Made by a program: the position numbers and the translations under genes. This document shows, piece after piece, positions 19,674 through 27,997 of a stretch of 57,035 nucleotides of DNA. This stretch comes from Acidobacteriota bacterium (GTDB lineage Bacteria; Acidobacteriota; Vicinamibacteria; Vicinamibacterales; UBA8438). The stretch spans positions 1 to 57,035 of the forward strand of contig VXME01000151.1 of assembly GCA_009861545.1 (NCBI GenBank), read 5' to 3'. Every line of letters begins with the position of its first letter. The stretch's first letter is position 1. The notes under the pieces were generated by a model. It saw nothing but the letters and a program-made list of their open reading frames with translations, was not told where the DNA came from and ran no database searches.

Positions 19674-20905
19674 CAGTCGGCCCGCCCCAGTGCGTCTATC
19701 GGGTCCAGCGCGGCGGCCCGCGCCGCGGGGTACAGCCCGAAGAAGAGCCCGACCGCGGCCGTCATCGTAATGGCGAGAAGCACCGACCAGGGGTGCACGA
19801 CGGCCGGCACCGGGGCGAAGCGGTCCAGCGCAAGCGCGGCGGCTGCACCGAGCGCCGTGCCCGTCGCGCCCCCGAGCACGGACAGCGCCACCGACTCGGA
19901 CAGCATCTGCCAGAGGATGTCCTGCCGCCGGGCGCCGAGGGCCTTGCGCAGGCCGATCTCCTTCGTCCGTTCCGAGACCGCCATCAGCATGATGTTCATG
20001 ATGACGATGCCGGCGACGACCAGCGCGAGACCCACGACGCCGACCAGCACGGCGAAGATGCCGGCGGTGGCCTGGTTGAAGATGCGCAGCGCGGTCTCGG
20101 AAGTGAAGATGCCGAAATTGTCGTCTTCGCTCGCCTTCAGGCGCCGCTCGACCCGCAGGGCGACCGTCGTTTCGCCGATCGCCCTGTCGATCTCGCCCGG
20201 GTCGGCCGGCTGCACACGCAACCCGAGCGCGGTGCGGCTGCCGAAGAGCCGCTGGAACGCGCCGAGCGGAACGACCGCGAACTCGTCCTGCGACTGCCCG
20301 AACGACGAACCCTGGGGCCGGCTGACACCGATCACGCGAAACGGCACGCCGCGGATCTTCACCTGTCTGTCGATCGGATCGAGCGCGCCGAACAGCCGGT
20401 CGGCGGTATCCGATCCCAGGACCGCGACGTTGCGCTTGCGGCGGACCTCGGCGGGAGTCATCAGCCGTCCAATCTCCGCGTTGAACGTGGAGAAACGGAT
20501 GAACTCCTCGGTCACGCCCTGGATCCGGACCGACTCGAGCACGTGCTGGCGATAGCGGACCTCGCCGCTGCGCCGTCCTTCCGCCATGACCGCGGTGACG
20601 CCGGAGGCGAACCGCCGGATGGCCTCGGCGTCGGCGAGGGTGATCCGCGGGTTGTTGCGCGTCCGTTCCAGGTCCTCCTCGCTCCTCATGATGCCGCGGC
20701 GGTCGACCAGGAACGCGTCGGCGCCCACCTCCGACAGGATCACGCTCTCGACCTCCTCGGTGATCCCCTGGATGAGAGAGACGAGGGTGATGATCGAGCT
20801 GACGGCGACGACGTTCCCGAGGATCGTCAGGAAGGAACGGAGCTTGTTGGCCCAGATCGCGCTCAGCGCGATCTGGACCATCTCATGAATCAGAATCAGC
20901 TTCAT
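19673..20905 (-). CDS. MacB/FtsX-type ABC transporter permease (first of two)
   Basis: The 410-residue protein has an N-terminal helix in IWANKLRSFLTILGNVVAVSS, a periplasmic MacB domain, and a three-helix C-terminal FtsX domain with SERTKEIGLRKALGARRQDILWQML. It ends LDPIDALGRAD, as its neighbour ends LDPIEALRYE. The two permeases are clearly paralogous and may form a heterodimer. The start lies 23 bases inside the end of the adaptor gene, with GGTGGAT as ribosome-binding site. Confidence 0.9.
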   Translation of the reverse strand: MKLILIHEMVQIALSAIWANKLRSFLTILGNVVAVSSIITLVSLIQGITEEVESVILSEVGADAFLVDRRGIMRSEEDLERTRNNPRITLADAEAIRRFASGVTAVMAEGRRSGEVRYRQHVLESVRIQGVTEEFIRFSTFNAEIGRLMTPAEVRRKRNVAVLGSDTADRLFGALDPIDRQVKIRGVPFRVIGVSRPQGSSFGQSQDEFAVVPLGAFQRLFGSRTALGLRVQPADPGEIDRAIGETTVALRVERRLKASEDDNFGIFTSETALRIFNQATAGIFAVLVGVVGLALVVAGIVIMNIMLMAVSERTKEIGLRKALGARRQDILWQMLSESVALSVLGGATGTALGAAAALALDRFAPVPAVVHPWSVLLAITMTAAVGLFFGLYPAARAAALDPIDALGRAD

Positions 20906-22226
20906 TGGGATCCACCGGGTCGCCGTCGTCGAGGTTGCGGACCACCTCGAACGGACCGGTGATCACGAAATCCCCTTCCTCCAGGCCGCTCAGGGCCTCG
21001 AAGTAGCGCTCGCCGGCGATTCCGGTGGCCACCGGCACGAAAACCGCGCGTCCCTGCCGCGCCACGAACACGCCTTCGCGCTCTTCGCGCGTGGTGGCGC
21101 TGCCGCCCGCCGCCGGTTCGGAGGAGGCGGAGGCGGGGCGCGAGAGGACACCGGATCCGGCGTCGCTCGATTCCCGCACGATCCGGCCGTCCGCATCGAT
21201 CTCGACCTCGCGCACGGTGGTCGCCTGGATGGGCACGGCCAGCGATGCCGTCCGCGTCGCCGTCGTGATCTCCGCGGTGCAGGTGAAGCCGGGCCGCACG
21301 CCCGGAATGAAGCCGTCGACGACGACGACGACCAGGAAGTTCGTTGCCTCCTGCGTGGCGCCGGCGCCCGCGTTCTGGTTCTGAATCGGGCTGTTGCCGA
21401 TCTCGGTCACGCGGCCGGTGTAGGTGCGGTCCGGCAGCGCGTCGATCGTGATCTCCACCGGCTGGCCGAGCCGCACGGCCGGGATGTCGGTCTCGTCGAC
21501 CTCGATCTCCGCCTCGAGAACCGAGAAGTCGGCGATGGTCAGCAGCACCGTTCCGGGGTTGTTCATCGTGCCGATGACCACCGTCTCCCCCTCTTCGATG
21601 TTGCGCCGGGTCACGATGCCGTCGATGGGGGACGTGATGGTCACCTGCGTGAGGTCGTAGCGCGCGCTGTCGAGCGTCGCCCGTTCCTGGAGGATGCGCT
21701 GCGCCGCCCCCTCCACGTCCACTTCCCGCGCCTTGAGCTCGGTCTCGCGCAGCTCCACGTCGGCGACCGCCTGCTCGTAGACTTCACGGGAGACGAGACG
21801 GAGGGACCAGAGGTCCGCCTGCCGCTCCAGGTTCTCGCGGCCGATCTCGAGGTTGACGCGGGCCGTCTCCACGGCAACGAGCGCCTGCTGATGGGCCGCG
21901 ATGGTGGCCTCGAGGGAGGCCTCGCCGCGGTTGACGATCGCCTGGAGGTTCTCCGGGTCGATCTGGAGCAGGAACTGCCCGGCCGTGACCCGTTCGCCCT
22001 CGTCCACCGCCAGGCGCGTGACCCGTCCCATCGTGCTGGCGCTCATGTCGACCGAGAGTTGCGGTTGAATGGTGCCGGGCGCGGAGACGATGGCGACGAG
22101 ATCGCGCCGCTCGATCTCCTCCACGTCGACTTCCGCCGCGTCGGATCGCTCGAACAGCAGATTGACGGCCACGAGCGCGGCGCCGGTCAAGATTACGAGT
22201 CCGCCGACGAGGAGCTTTCTGGACAT
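20883..22226 (-). CDS. Periplasmic adaptor (HlyD/MacA-like membrane fusion protein)
   Basis: The 447-residue product begins with an N-terminal membrane anchor (LLVGGLVILTGAALVAVNLL). A lipoyl-like half-motif follows (TMGRVTRLAVDEGERVTAGQ), then an alpha-helical hairpin of about 100 residues and the second lipoyl half ITSPIDGIVTRRNIEEGETV. Beta-barrel and membrane-proximal domains follow. Such adaptors link inner-membrane transporters to an outer-membrane channel. The ATG at 22226 follows the YIP1 gene stop by two bases; the long in-frame opening upstream is antisense to other genes and rejected. A low-complexity Ser/Ala stretch near residue 370 separates the last two domains. Confidence 0.9.
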   Translation of the reverse strand: MSRKLLVGGLVILTGAALVAVNLLFERSDAAEVDVEEIERRDLVAIVSAPGTIQPQLSVDMSASTMGRVTRLAVDEGERVTAGQFLLQIDPENLQAIVNRGEASLEATIAAHQQALVAVETARVNLEIGRENLERQADLWSLRLVSREVYEQAVADVELRETELKAREVDVEGAAQRILQERATLDSARYDLTQVTITSPIDGIVTRRNIEEGETVVIGTMNNPGTVLLTIADFSVLEAEIEVDETDIPAVRLGQPVEITIDALPDRTYTGRVTEIGNSPIQNQNAGAGATQEATNFLVVVVVDGFIPGVRPGFTCTAEITTATRTASLAVPIQATTVREVEIDADGRIVRESSDAGSGVLSRPASASSEPAAGGSATTREEREGVFVARQGRAVFVPVATGIAGERYFEALSGLEEGDFVITGPFEVVRNLDDGDPVDPNEADSDS

Positions 22227-22228
22227 GT

Positions 22229-22963
22229 TCAGAAACCGAGGTTCGTGCGCAGCACGGCGATGATCAGGATGATGCCGGCGTAGACGCCGAACAGGGTGGT
22301 GGCGATCGGAGCGGTGCGGCGCTTCCAGGCGACGGCCAGGCCGATCGACAGGAGCATGATCCACCACACGTTGACGAGATCGAGGGTGCTGAGCAGCTTG
22401 TAGGCGAACGCATCCTCGTCGAGCATGGGTGCGAAGGCCGCCAGCGTGGTGGGTGACGTAATCGCCTCGCGCGCGTAGTTGAGCGGGACGGCGAAGAGCT
22501 GCTGCACCAGGAACACCAGGCCGGCGTGAGCGACGACGGAGAAGACCTGCCCGAAGCTGGCTCCCCCGCCCAGCAGGCCGTGGCCGACGCCGTGCAGGAT
22601 GCCGGCCAGGACCACGCAGAAGATCGGCACGCCGACCAGCAGGAAGCCGAACGAGGAGTACGCCGCGAACCGGACGCCGTCCTCCATCTCGGCTCGCACC
22701 TCGTCGGTCACCGTGGCCCCGAAGGATTCCATCGAGGAGATCTGCTGGTCGAGCAGGGCCCGTTGCGCGAAGTCGGTGGACAGGAGCAGGCTGCTCAGCA
22801 CCGCCGCGCCGCCGACGCTCAGCGCCAGGACCCCGATCCAGCGCGGGTCGGCCATCACGCGCTCGAACGTCTCGCGCGGCGACGTGAGGATACCGACGAC
22901 GCGGGCGCTCAGGCCGAGGCGCTCGACCGGCGGCTCGACGTCCAACCCGTTCGGGCCCTGCAT
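22229..22963 (-). CDS. YIP1-family integral membrane protein
   Basis: The 244-residue protein has about five hydrophobic helices, in order GVLALSVGGAAVLSSLLL, GFLLVGVPIFCVVLAGILHG, SVVAHAGLVFLVQQLF, VNVWWIMLLSIGLAVAW and TTLFGVYAGIILIIAVL. The N-terminal SPRETFERVMADPRW motif is characteristic of YIP1-domain proteins, which in bacteria often accompany MacA/MacB-type exporters. Its precise role is unknown; placement as first gene of the cassette suggests a membrane accessory of the exporter. A GGAGAG precedes the ATG. Confidence 0.8.
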   Translation of the reverse strand: MQGPNGLDVEPPVERLGLSARVVGILTSPRETFERVMADPRWIGVLALSVGGAAVLSSLLLSTDFAQRALLDQQISSMESFGATVTDEVRAEMEDGVRFAAYSSFGFLLVGVPIFCVVLAGILHGVGHGLLGGGASFGQVFSVVAHAGLVFLVQQLFAVPLNYAREAITSPTTLAAFAPMLDEDAFAYKLLSTLDLVNVWWIMLLSIGLAVAWKRRTAPIATTLFGVYAGIILIIAVLRTNLGF

Positions 22964-23148
22964 GATCTCTCCATTCTAGCGCCTGCTTCGGGTCATCCGC
23001 CGCGGATGCCGCGGCGCCGACCGCGTCGGGGTCTGTGCCCCGCGGGGCGCTTGCCGCCGGCCCGGACGACGTTGAGCCCGCCCGGGGTTGCGCGCCTGCA
23101 CTCGTTTGATACGTCGCCGCGGGCCGGAAGTTCATCGTTTCGGGAGCC

Positions 23149-23177
23149 TTGACAGCGCGTGGTCCGTACCATAGGAT
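23149..23177 (+). promoter_or_regulatory. Sigma-70-type promoter for the arginine decarboxylase gene
   Basis: TTGACA (23149-23154), a 17-base spacer and TAGGAT (23172-23177) make a near-consensus promoter in an otherwise very GC-rich gap. Transcription should start near 23184, which excludes the in-frame ATGs at 23149 and 23176 as start codons of the downstream gene and supports the GTG at 23221. Confidence 0.7.
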
Positions 23178-23220
23178 GCGTCGCTCGCGACGGGACGGTG
23201 GAGCAAGATCCGGATTCCCT

Positions 23221-23772
23221 GTGCTTGGTTTCGTTCCCAGTGAGCTCTTTTTCACGAAGGGCGTCGGCACGCACCGCGAGAAGCTGACGTCGTTCGAGCT
23301 GGCGTTGCGGTCGGCCGGCATAGCGGCCTGCAACGTCGTGCGCGTCTCCAGCATCTTCCCGCCCGGCTGCCGCATTCTCCCGCGCGGGGAGGGCATCGAG
23401 CGGTTGAAGCCCGGGCAGGTGACCTTCGTGGTCATGTCCGAGGCGGCCACGAAGGAGCCCCACCGCCTCATCGCCGCGACGGTCGGCGTCGCCATCCCCC
23501 GCGACCCCAGCCTGTACGGCTATCTCTCCGAGCACCACAGCTTCGGCGAGGACGAGGAGACCGCCGGCGACTACGCCGAGGATCTCGCCGCTGAAATGCT
23601 GGCCACCACCCTCGGGCTGAAGTTCGATCCCGAGAAGAGCTGGGACGAGAACAAGGAAGTCTGGCGCCTGTCGAACCAGATCGTCCGGACCCAGCACGTC
23701 ACGCAGACCGCCGTGGGCGATCGCGACGGCTTGTGGACGACGGTGGTGGCCGCCGCCGTCATGGTCGGCTGA
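23221..23772 (+). CDS. Pyruvoyl-dependent arginine decarboxylase
   Basis: This family converts arginine to agmatine, the first step of a polyamine route, using a pyruvoyl group made by self-cleavage. The product matches along its length: FVPSELFFTKGVGTHREKL at the start, then NVVRVSSIFPPGCRILPRG, where cleavage would occur between the two serines (about residues 43 and 44 from the GTG start). VVMSEAATKEPHRLIAATVGVA and HHSFGEDEETAGDYAEDLA follow. The 183-residue length is typical. The start is chosen from family alignment and the promoter position; the ribosome-binding site (GGTGGAG) is rather far at 14 bases. No other polyamine gene is in the window. Confidence 0.88.
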   Translation: MLGFVPSELFFTKGVGTHREKLTSFELALRSAGIAACNVVRVSSIFPPGCRILPRGEGIERLKPGQVTFVVMSEAATKEPHRLIAATVGVAIPRDPSLYGYLSEHHSFGEDEETAGDYAEDLAAEMLATTLGLKFDPEKSWDENKEVWRLSNQIVRTQHVTQTAVGDRDGLWTTVVAAAVMVG

Positions 23773-23807
23773 TTTCCCGCTGCCGTTCGTCCGGCGCTCC
23801 GCCCGGC

Positions 23808-23835
23808 TTGACACCGGCCGGCGGCGCGCTACAAT
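23808..23835 (+). promoter_or_regulatory. Sigma-70-type promoter for the pilB operon
   Basis: TTGACA (23808-23813), a 16-base spacer and TACAAT (23830-23835) form a near-consensus promoter upstream of pilB. The -10 overlaps an ATG at 23834 that opens the pilB frame, so that ATG cannot be in the transcript and the real start must lie downstream. Confidence 0.75.
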
Positions 23836-23863
23836 GGAGTTACCCCCTGCTCACCTTCGAATC

Positions 23864-23885
23864 CCGGGAAGTAACGGTTTCCCGG
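23864..23885 (+). promoter_or_regulatory. Hairpin covering the pilB translation start region
   Basis: CCGGGAA (23864-23870) pairs perfectly with TTCCCGG (23879-23885) around an 8-base loop. The stem includes the GGGAA that is the best purine stretch before the start, and its last base is the first base of the GTG start codon. In mRNA this would partly mask initiation. Whether it is regulatory is inference. Confidence 0.4.
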
Positions 23886-25630
23886 TGTCTGTTCGACTAG
23901 GCGAACTACTGCTCGAGAAGCGGCGCATCACGTCCGCGCAACTGCAGGAAGCGCGGGCGTACAAGGACGCCAACGGGGGCGATCTGGCCAGCGCCCTGAC
24001 CCGCCTGGGGCTCGTCCCGGCCGACGAGATCGCCGCGCTGCGCGGTGCGCAGTACGGCGTGCGATCGGTCGATCTCTCCGGGTTCGAAATCGAGCCCGCC
24101 GTTCTCGATCTCATACCCGCCGACACGGCGCGCGAGCACGGAATCGTGCCGTTGCGGCGCTCCGGGGCAAACCTGACGGTCGCGATCACGGATCCGCGCA
24201 ACGTCGCCGTGCTCGACGAGGTCCGGTTCAGGACCGGCTGCGCCGTCGAGCCGCTGCTGGCGTCGGAGGCCGCGGTCGCCGAGGCCATCGCCCGCTACTA
24301 CGATGCGCCCCCGGACACGTCCGGGGCGGACCGCGGCGAAAGCACGCTCGACGTCGCGGTGCGGGAGCTCGACCGGTTGTCCGGCGGCGCGGACGACCCG
24401 CGGGCCGGCGGCGGCGCGCAGGAGATCGATCTGGTCCCGGGTGACGATGCACGCGGGCAGGCGCCGGTGGTGAAGCTGGTCAACGCGATCCTGGCGTCCG
24501 CCGTCCAGCGGGGCGCCAGCGACGTGCACGTCGAGCCGTACGAGAAGGAGTTCCGGATCCGGTTCCGCGTCGATGGCGTCCTGCACCCGGTGATGACGCC
24601 GCCGATGCGGATGCGCGACGCCGTCACCTCGCGTCTCAAGGTGATGGCGAAGCTCGACATCGCCGAGCGGCGGGTGCCGCAGGACGGGCGGGTCCGGGTC
24701 CGGTGCCGGGATGGCGGCTCGACGAAGGCGATCGATTTGCGCGTCTCCTGCCTGCCGACGCTCTTCGGCGAGAAGATCGTCCTGCGGCTGCTCGACAAGT
24801 CGCATCTCGTGCTCGACATGACGAAGCTCGGTTTCGAAGAGGCGCCGCTCCGGCGTTTCACGGCTAACATCCGCAGGCCGTGGGGCATGGTGCTGGTGAC
24901 CGGCCCGACCGGCAGCGGCAAGACCAGCACGCTGTATTCCTCGCTCGCGCAGCTCAACAATCCGGACACCAACATCGTGACCGCCGAGGATCCGGTGGAG
25001 TTCAATCTTGACGGCGTCAACCAGGTTCAGATTCGCGAAGCGATCGGCCTCAGCTTCGCGGCCGCCCTCCGCGCCTTCCTCCGGCAGGACCCGAATGTCA
25101 TCCTCGTCGGCGAGATCCGGGACGTCGAGACGGCGGAGATCGCCGTGAAGGCGGCGCTGACGGGCCACCTGGTGTTGTCGACCCTGCACACCAACGACGC
25201 GCCGAGCGCCGTCAGCCGGCTCCTGAACATGGGGGTCGAGCCCTTTCTGATCGCCGGCTCGGTGAATCTGATCTGTGCCCAGCGACTCGTCCGGCGCCTG
25301 TGCCGGGGCTGCGCGGCCCCGGCCGCGGCGAGTCCGGCGTCGCTCCGGGAACTTGGGTTCAGCGAGGCGAGGGCCCGCACGGTGGCGCCGAGGGAGGGGC
25401 GCGGGTGCGAGGCGTGCAACGGCACCGGCTACCGGGGACGGGTCGGTCTGTACGAGGTGCTGGAAGTGACCGAACCGTTGCGCGAGAGGATTCTTGCGGG
25501 GGGAGCCGCTCGCGCGCTGCGGCGGGCGGCAATCGACGAGGGGATGCTCACTCTGCGCGAGAGCGGGCTGTGCAAGATCGCCGAGGGAGTCACCTCGGTC
25601 GACGAAGTGGTCCGGGAGACCGTCCGATGA
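23885..25630 (+). CDS. pilB: Type IV pilus extension ATPase PilB
   Basis: PilB is the cytoplasmic hexameric ATPase that powers pilus extension. From the GTG at 23885 the product has 581 residues, MSVRLGELLLEKRRITSAQL. The N-terminal MshE/GspE-N domain (residues 1-130) precedes the ATPase core with Walker A GPTGSGKT, the Asp box (TAEDPVEF), Walker B (VILVGEIRD) and the His box (LVLSTLHTND). A tetracysteine zinc element near the C-terminus (CRGC and CEAC pairs) is typical of PilB/GspE. The chosen start follows from the promoter; an ATG at 23834 would add 17 residues. The stop overlaps pilT by four bases. Confidence 0.93.
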   Translation: MSVRLGELLLEKRRITSAQLQEARAYKDANGGDLASALTRLGLVPADEIAALRGAQYGVRSVDLSGFEIEPAVLDLIPADTAREHGIVPLRRSGANLTVAITDPRNVAVLDEVRFRTGCAVEPLLASEAAVAEAIARYYDAPPDTSGADRGESTLDVAVRELDRLSGGADDPRAGGGAQEIDLVPGDDARGQAPVVKLVNAILASAVQRGASDVHVEPYEKEFRIRFRVDGVLHPVMTPPMRMRDAVTSRLKVMAKLDIAERRVPQDGRVRVRCRDGGSTKAIDLRVSCLPTLFGEKIVLRLLDKSHLVLDMTKLGFEEAPLRRFTANIRRPWGMVLVTGPTGSGKTSTLYSSLAQLNNPDTNIVTAEDPVEFNLDGVNQVQIREAIGLSFAAALRAFLRQDPNVILVGEIRDVETAEIAVKAALTGHLVLSTLHTNDAPSAVSRLLNMGVEPFLIAGSVNLICAQRLVRRLCRGCAAPAAASPASLRELGFSEARARTVAPREGRGCEACNGTGYRGRVGLYEVLEVTEPLRERILAGGAARALRRAAIDEGMLTLRESGLCKIAEGVTSVDEVVRETVR

Positions 25631-26745
25631 CCGCCCCGTCGACCCTGTCGGAGCTGCTCGCCCGCACGGTCGAGCGCGGCGGGTCGGATCTGCACGTGAC
25701 CGTGGGCACCCCGCCGCAGATCCGGGTGCACGGCGCCCTGGAGCCGCAGTCGGATCTCCAGCCCCTGACGCCTGCGGACGCCAGACGGCTGATCTACGAG
25801 GCACTGACCTCGGCGCAACGCCAACGCTTCGAGGAGACGCTCGAGCTCGACGTGTCGTTCGGGATCGAGGGCGTGGCCCGGGTGCGTGCCAACGTCTTCA
25901 GCCAGCGGGGCGCGCCGGCGGCGGTCTACCGACTCATTGCGGAGACGATCCCGGAGCTCGACCGGCTCGGGCTGCCTCCCGTCGTGGCGGACCTGGTCGC
26001 TCGGCCGCACGGCCTGGTGCTGGTGACCGGCCCGACCGGCAGCGGCAAGAGCACGACGCTCGCGGCGCTCATCGACCGCATCAACGCCGAGCGGCGGGGC
26101 CACATCCTGACGATAGAGGACCCCATCGAGTACATCCATTCGCACCGGCGCTCGATCGTCAACCAGCGCGAGGTGCACGGCGACACGGCCGGTTTCGCGC
26201 AGGCGTTGCGGGCGGCGCTGCGCGAGGATCCCGACGTCGTGCTCATCGGCGAGATGCGCGACCTGGAAACGACCGAGGCGGCGCTGCGGCTTGCCGAGAC
26301 CGGTCACCTGACCCTCGCGACCCTGCATACGAGCTCCGCGGTGCACGCCATCGGCCGTGTGATCGACCTTTTTCCCGCGCATCAGCAGCCGCAGGTGCGC
26401 ACGCAGCTTTCGCTGGTGCTCGAGGGAGTCGTCTGCCAGGCTCTGGTGCCGGTCGCGGGCGGCCCGGGGCGCGTTTGCGCCGTCGAGGTGCTGGTCGCCA
26501 CGCCGGCGATCCGCAACCTGATCCGCGAGGACAAGGCGCATCTGATCTACGCCGCGATGCAGGCCGGTCAGAGGCAGCGCGGCATGCAGACGATGACGCA
26601 GGCGCTCGCGGCGCTCCATCGGCAGGGGCGCATCACGCGGGAGCAGGCGCTCGACCACGCGGCGAATCGCGAGGAGCTCGAGGTCCTGATGGCGCGCCGA
26701 CGGGATGAGCGGGGCCGGCCGTCGCCGGGAGGGGCGTCCGGATGA
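25627..26745 (+). CDS. pilT: Type IV pilus retraction ATPase PilT
   Basis: PilT powers pilus retraction. The 372-residue protein has the family N-terminus (RGGSDLHVTVGTPPQIRVHG), Walker A GPTGSGKST, the Asp box TIEDPIEYIH, Walker B VVLIGEMRDLET, and the His box LTLATLHTSSA. The retraction motif region AIRNLIREDKAHLIY is present, with AIRNLIRE, the PilT hallmark, intact. It is expressed with pilB and pilC through ATGA overlaps at both ends. The last 20 residues are an extra Arg/Gly-rich tail. Confidence 0.95.
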   Translation: MTAPSTLSELLARTVERGGSDLHVTVGTPPQIRVHGALEPQSDLQPLTPADARRLIYEALTSAQRQRFEETLELDVSFGIEGVARVRANVFSQRGAPAAVYRLIAETIPELDRLGLPPVVADLVARPHGLVLVTGPTGSGKSTTLAALIDRINAERRGHILTIEDPIEYIHSHRRSIVNQREVHGDTAGFAQALRAALREDPDVVLIGEMRDLETTEAALRLAETGHLTLATLHTSSAVHAIGRVIDLFPAHQQPQVRTQLSLVLEGVVCQALVPVAGGPGRVCAVEVLVATPAIRNLIREDKAHLIYAAMQAGQRQRGMQTMTQALAALHRQGRITREQALDHAANREELEVLMARRRDERGRPSPGGASG

Positions 26746-27959
26746 GCGCCACCTTCGCCTTCGCCGGCCGTACCCTGGAGGGAGCGCGCGTCAGCGGGGA
26801 ACGGCGCGCCGCATCCGCTGCGGACGCGGTCGCCGCGCTCCGACGCGAGCGGGTCCTGGTGACGACGATCGGCCCGGCCCGCCGGAGCACTCCCGCGGCG
26901 GGGTGGATCCGGCGCCGGAAAGCGGTGTCGGCGCGCAGCCTCGCAGTGTTCACCCGGCAGTTCGCGGTGATGATAGGGGCCGGACTGCCCCTGGTGCAGT
27001 GTCTGGAAATGCTCGGCGAACAGGAGGAGGACCGCGAGTTCGCCGCGACGATCCGCGCGGTGCGGGCCGAGGTGGAGGACGGCTCGACGCTGGCCGACGC
27101 GCTGCGTGCGCATCCTCGATCGTTCGACCGCCTCTACGTCGGCATGGTCGCGACGGCGGAGGCCGGCGGCGTACTCGATACGATTCTCGACCGTCTGGCG
27201 GTGCAGATCGAGAAGCACGTCGCGCTCCGCGGGCAGGTGCGCTCCGCGATGATGTACCCGGTGGCGGTGCTGGCGATCGCCGCGGTGGTCGTGGGAGTGA
27301 TTCTCTGGAAGGTGATTCCCACCTTCGCGGCGCTGTTCGAGGGGCTGGGCGCCGTGCTGCCGCTGCCGACGCGCCTCGTGATCGCGGCGAGCGATTCGCT
27401 GGCGACGTTCGTGCCGCTGCTCGGTTTCGGTGCGGCGGGTGCGGCGCTGGCGTTTCGTCGCTACTATTCGACGGCGGGCGGCCGGCTGGCCGTCGACCGG
27501 GTCGTGATGCGGCTGCCGGCGATAGGTGGGATCGTGCGCCGCAACGCGGTCGCCCGATTCTGCCGCACCCTGTCGGCGTTGGTCGGCGCCGGCGTGCCGA
27601 TTCTCGAAAGTCTGGAGATCACCGCCGGGACGGCCGGCAACGCCGCGGTGGAGGAAGCCGTCCTGGCGACCCGGGCGGCTGTGGAACGCGGCGAGTCGCT
27701 CGCGGCGCCCTTGCGCGACACCGAGGTGTTTCCCGCGCTGGTGGCGCAGATGATCAACGTCGGAGAGACCACCGGCGCCCTGGACACGATGCTGGGGAAG
27801 GTGGCCGACTTCTACGAGGAGGAGGTCGACCGGGCCGTGGCCGGAATGACGGCGTTGCTGGAACCGGTCACGGTGGCGGTGCTGGGAATCGTCGTCGGGG
27901 GCATCGTGGTGGCCATGTACCTGCCCGTGTTCGACCTGATTGGGCGACTGGCGGGATGA
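26742..27959 (+). CDS. pilC: Type IV pilus inner-membrane platform protein PilC
   Basis: PilC is the inner-membrane platform on which the ATPases act. The 405-residue product has two repeated GspF domains, each with the LPLVQCLEMLGE-like or VPILESLEITAG motif following FTRQFAVMIGAG or FCRTLSALVGAG. Membrane helices are YPVAVLAIAAVVVGVILW, LLGFGAAGAALAF and a C-terminal VAVLGIVVGGIVVAMYLPVF. The gene starts at an ATG overlapping the pilT stop. pilA begins 38 bases downstream. Confidence 0.94.
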   Translation: MSATFAFAGRTLEGARVSGERRAASAADAVAALRRERVLVTTIGPARRSTPAAGWIRRRKAVSARSLAVFTRQFAVMIGAGLPLVQCLEMLGEQEEDREFAATIRAVRAEVEDGSTLADALRAHPRSFDRLYVGMVATAEAGGVLDTILDRLAVQIEKHVALRGQVRSAMMYPVAVLAIAAVVVGVILWKVIPTFAALFEGLGAVLPLPTRLVIAASDSLATFVPLLGFGAAGAALAFRRYYSTAGGRLAVDRVVMRLPAIGGIVRRNAVARFCRTLSALVGAGVPILESLEITAGTAGNAAVEEAVLATRAAVERGESLAAPLRDTEVFPALVAQMINVGETTGALDTMLGKVADFYEEEVDRAVAGMTALLEPVTVAVLGIVVGGIVVAMYLPVFDLIGRLAG

Positions 27960-27997
27960 GACGTGCAAGACAAGAAGAAGCGGAAGGAGACTGGACG

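Noticed and set aside
22964-23148. Possible gene or RNA in the divergent gap
   Set aside because: Only GC-rich shadow frames are seen. A TAGAAT near 22973-22978 on the minus strand lacks a -35 and would start transcription at the ribosome-binding site.
22227-23495. In-frame upstream part of the adaptor frame on the minus strand
   Set aside because: It is antisense to the YIP1 gene's other frames and to the arginine decarboxylase gene, is low-complexity Arg/Ala/Gly, and precedes a clear membrane-anchor start at 22226.
23834-23884. Longer pilB start at the ATG at 23834
   Set aside because: The ATG overlaps the -10 hexamer of a near-consensus promoter and so would not be transcribed.
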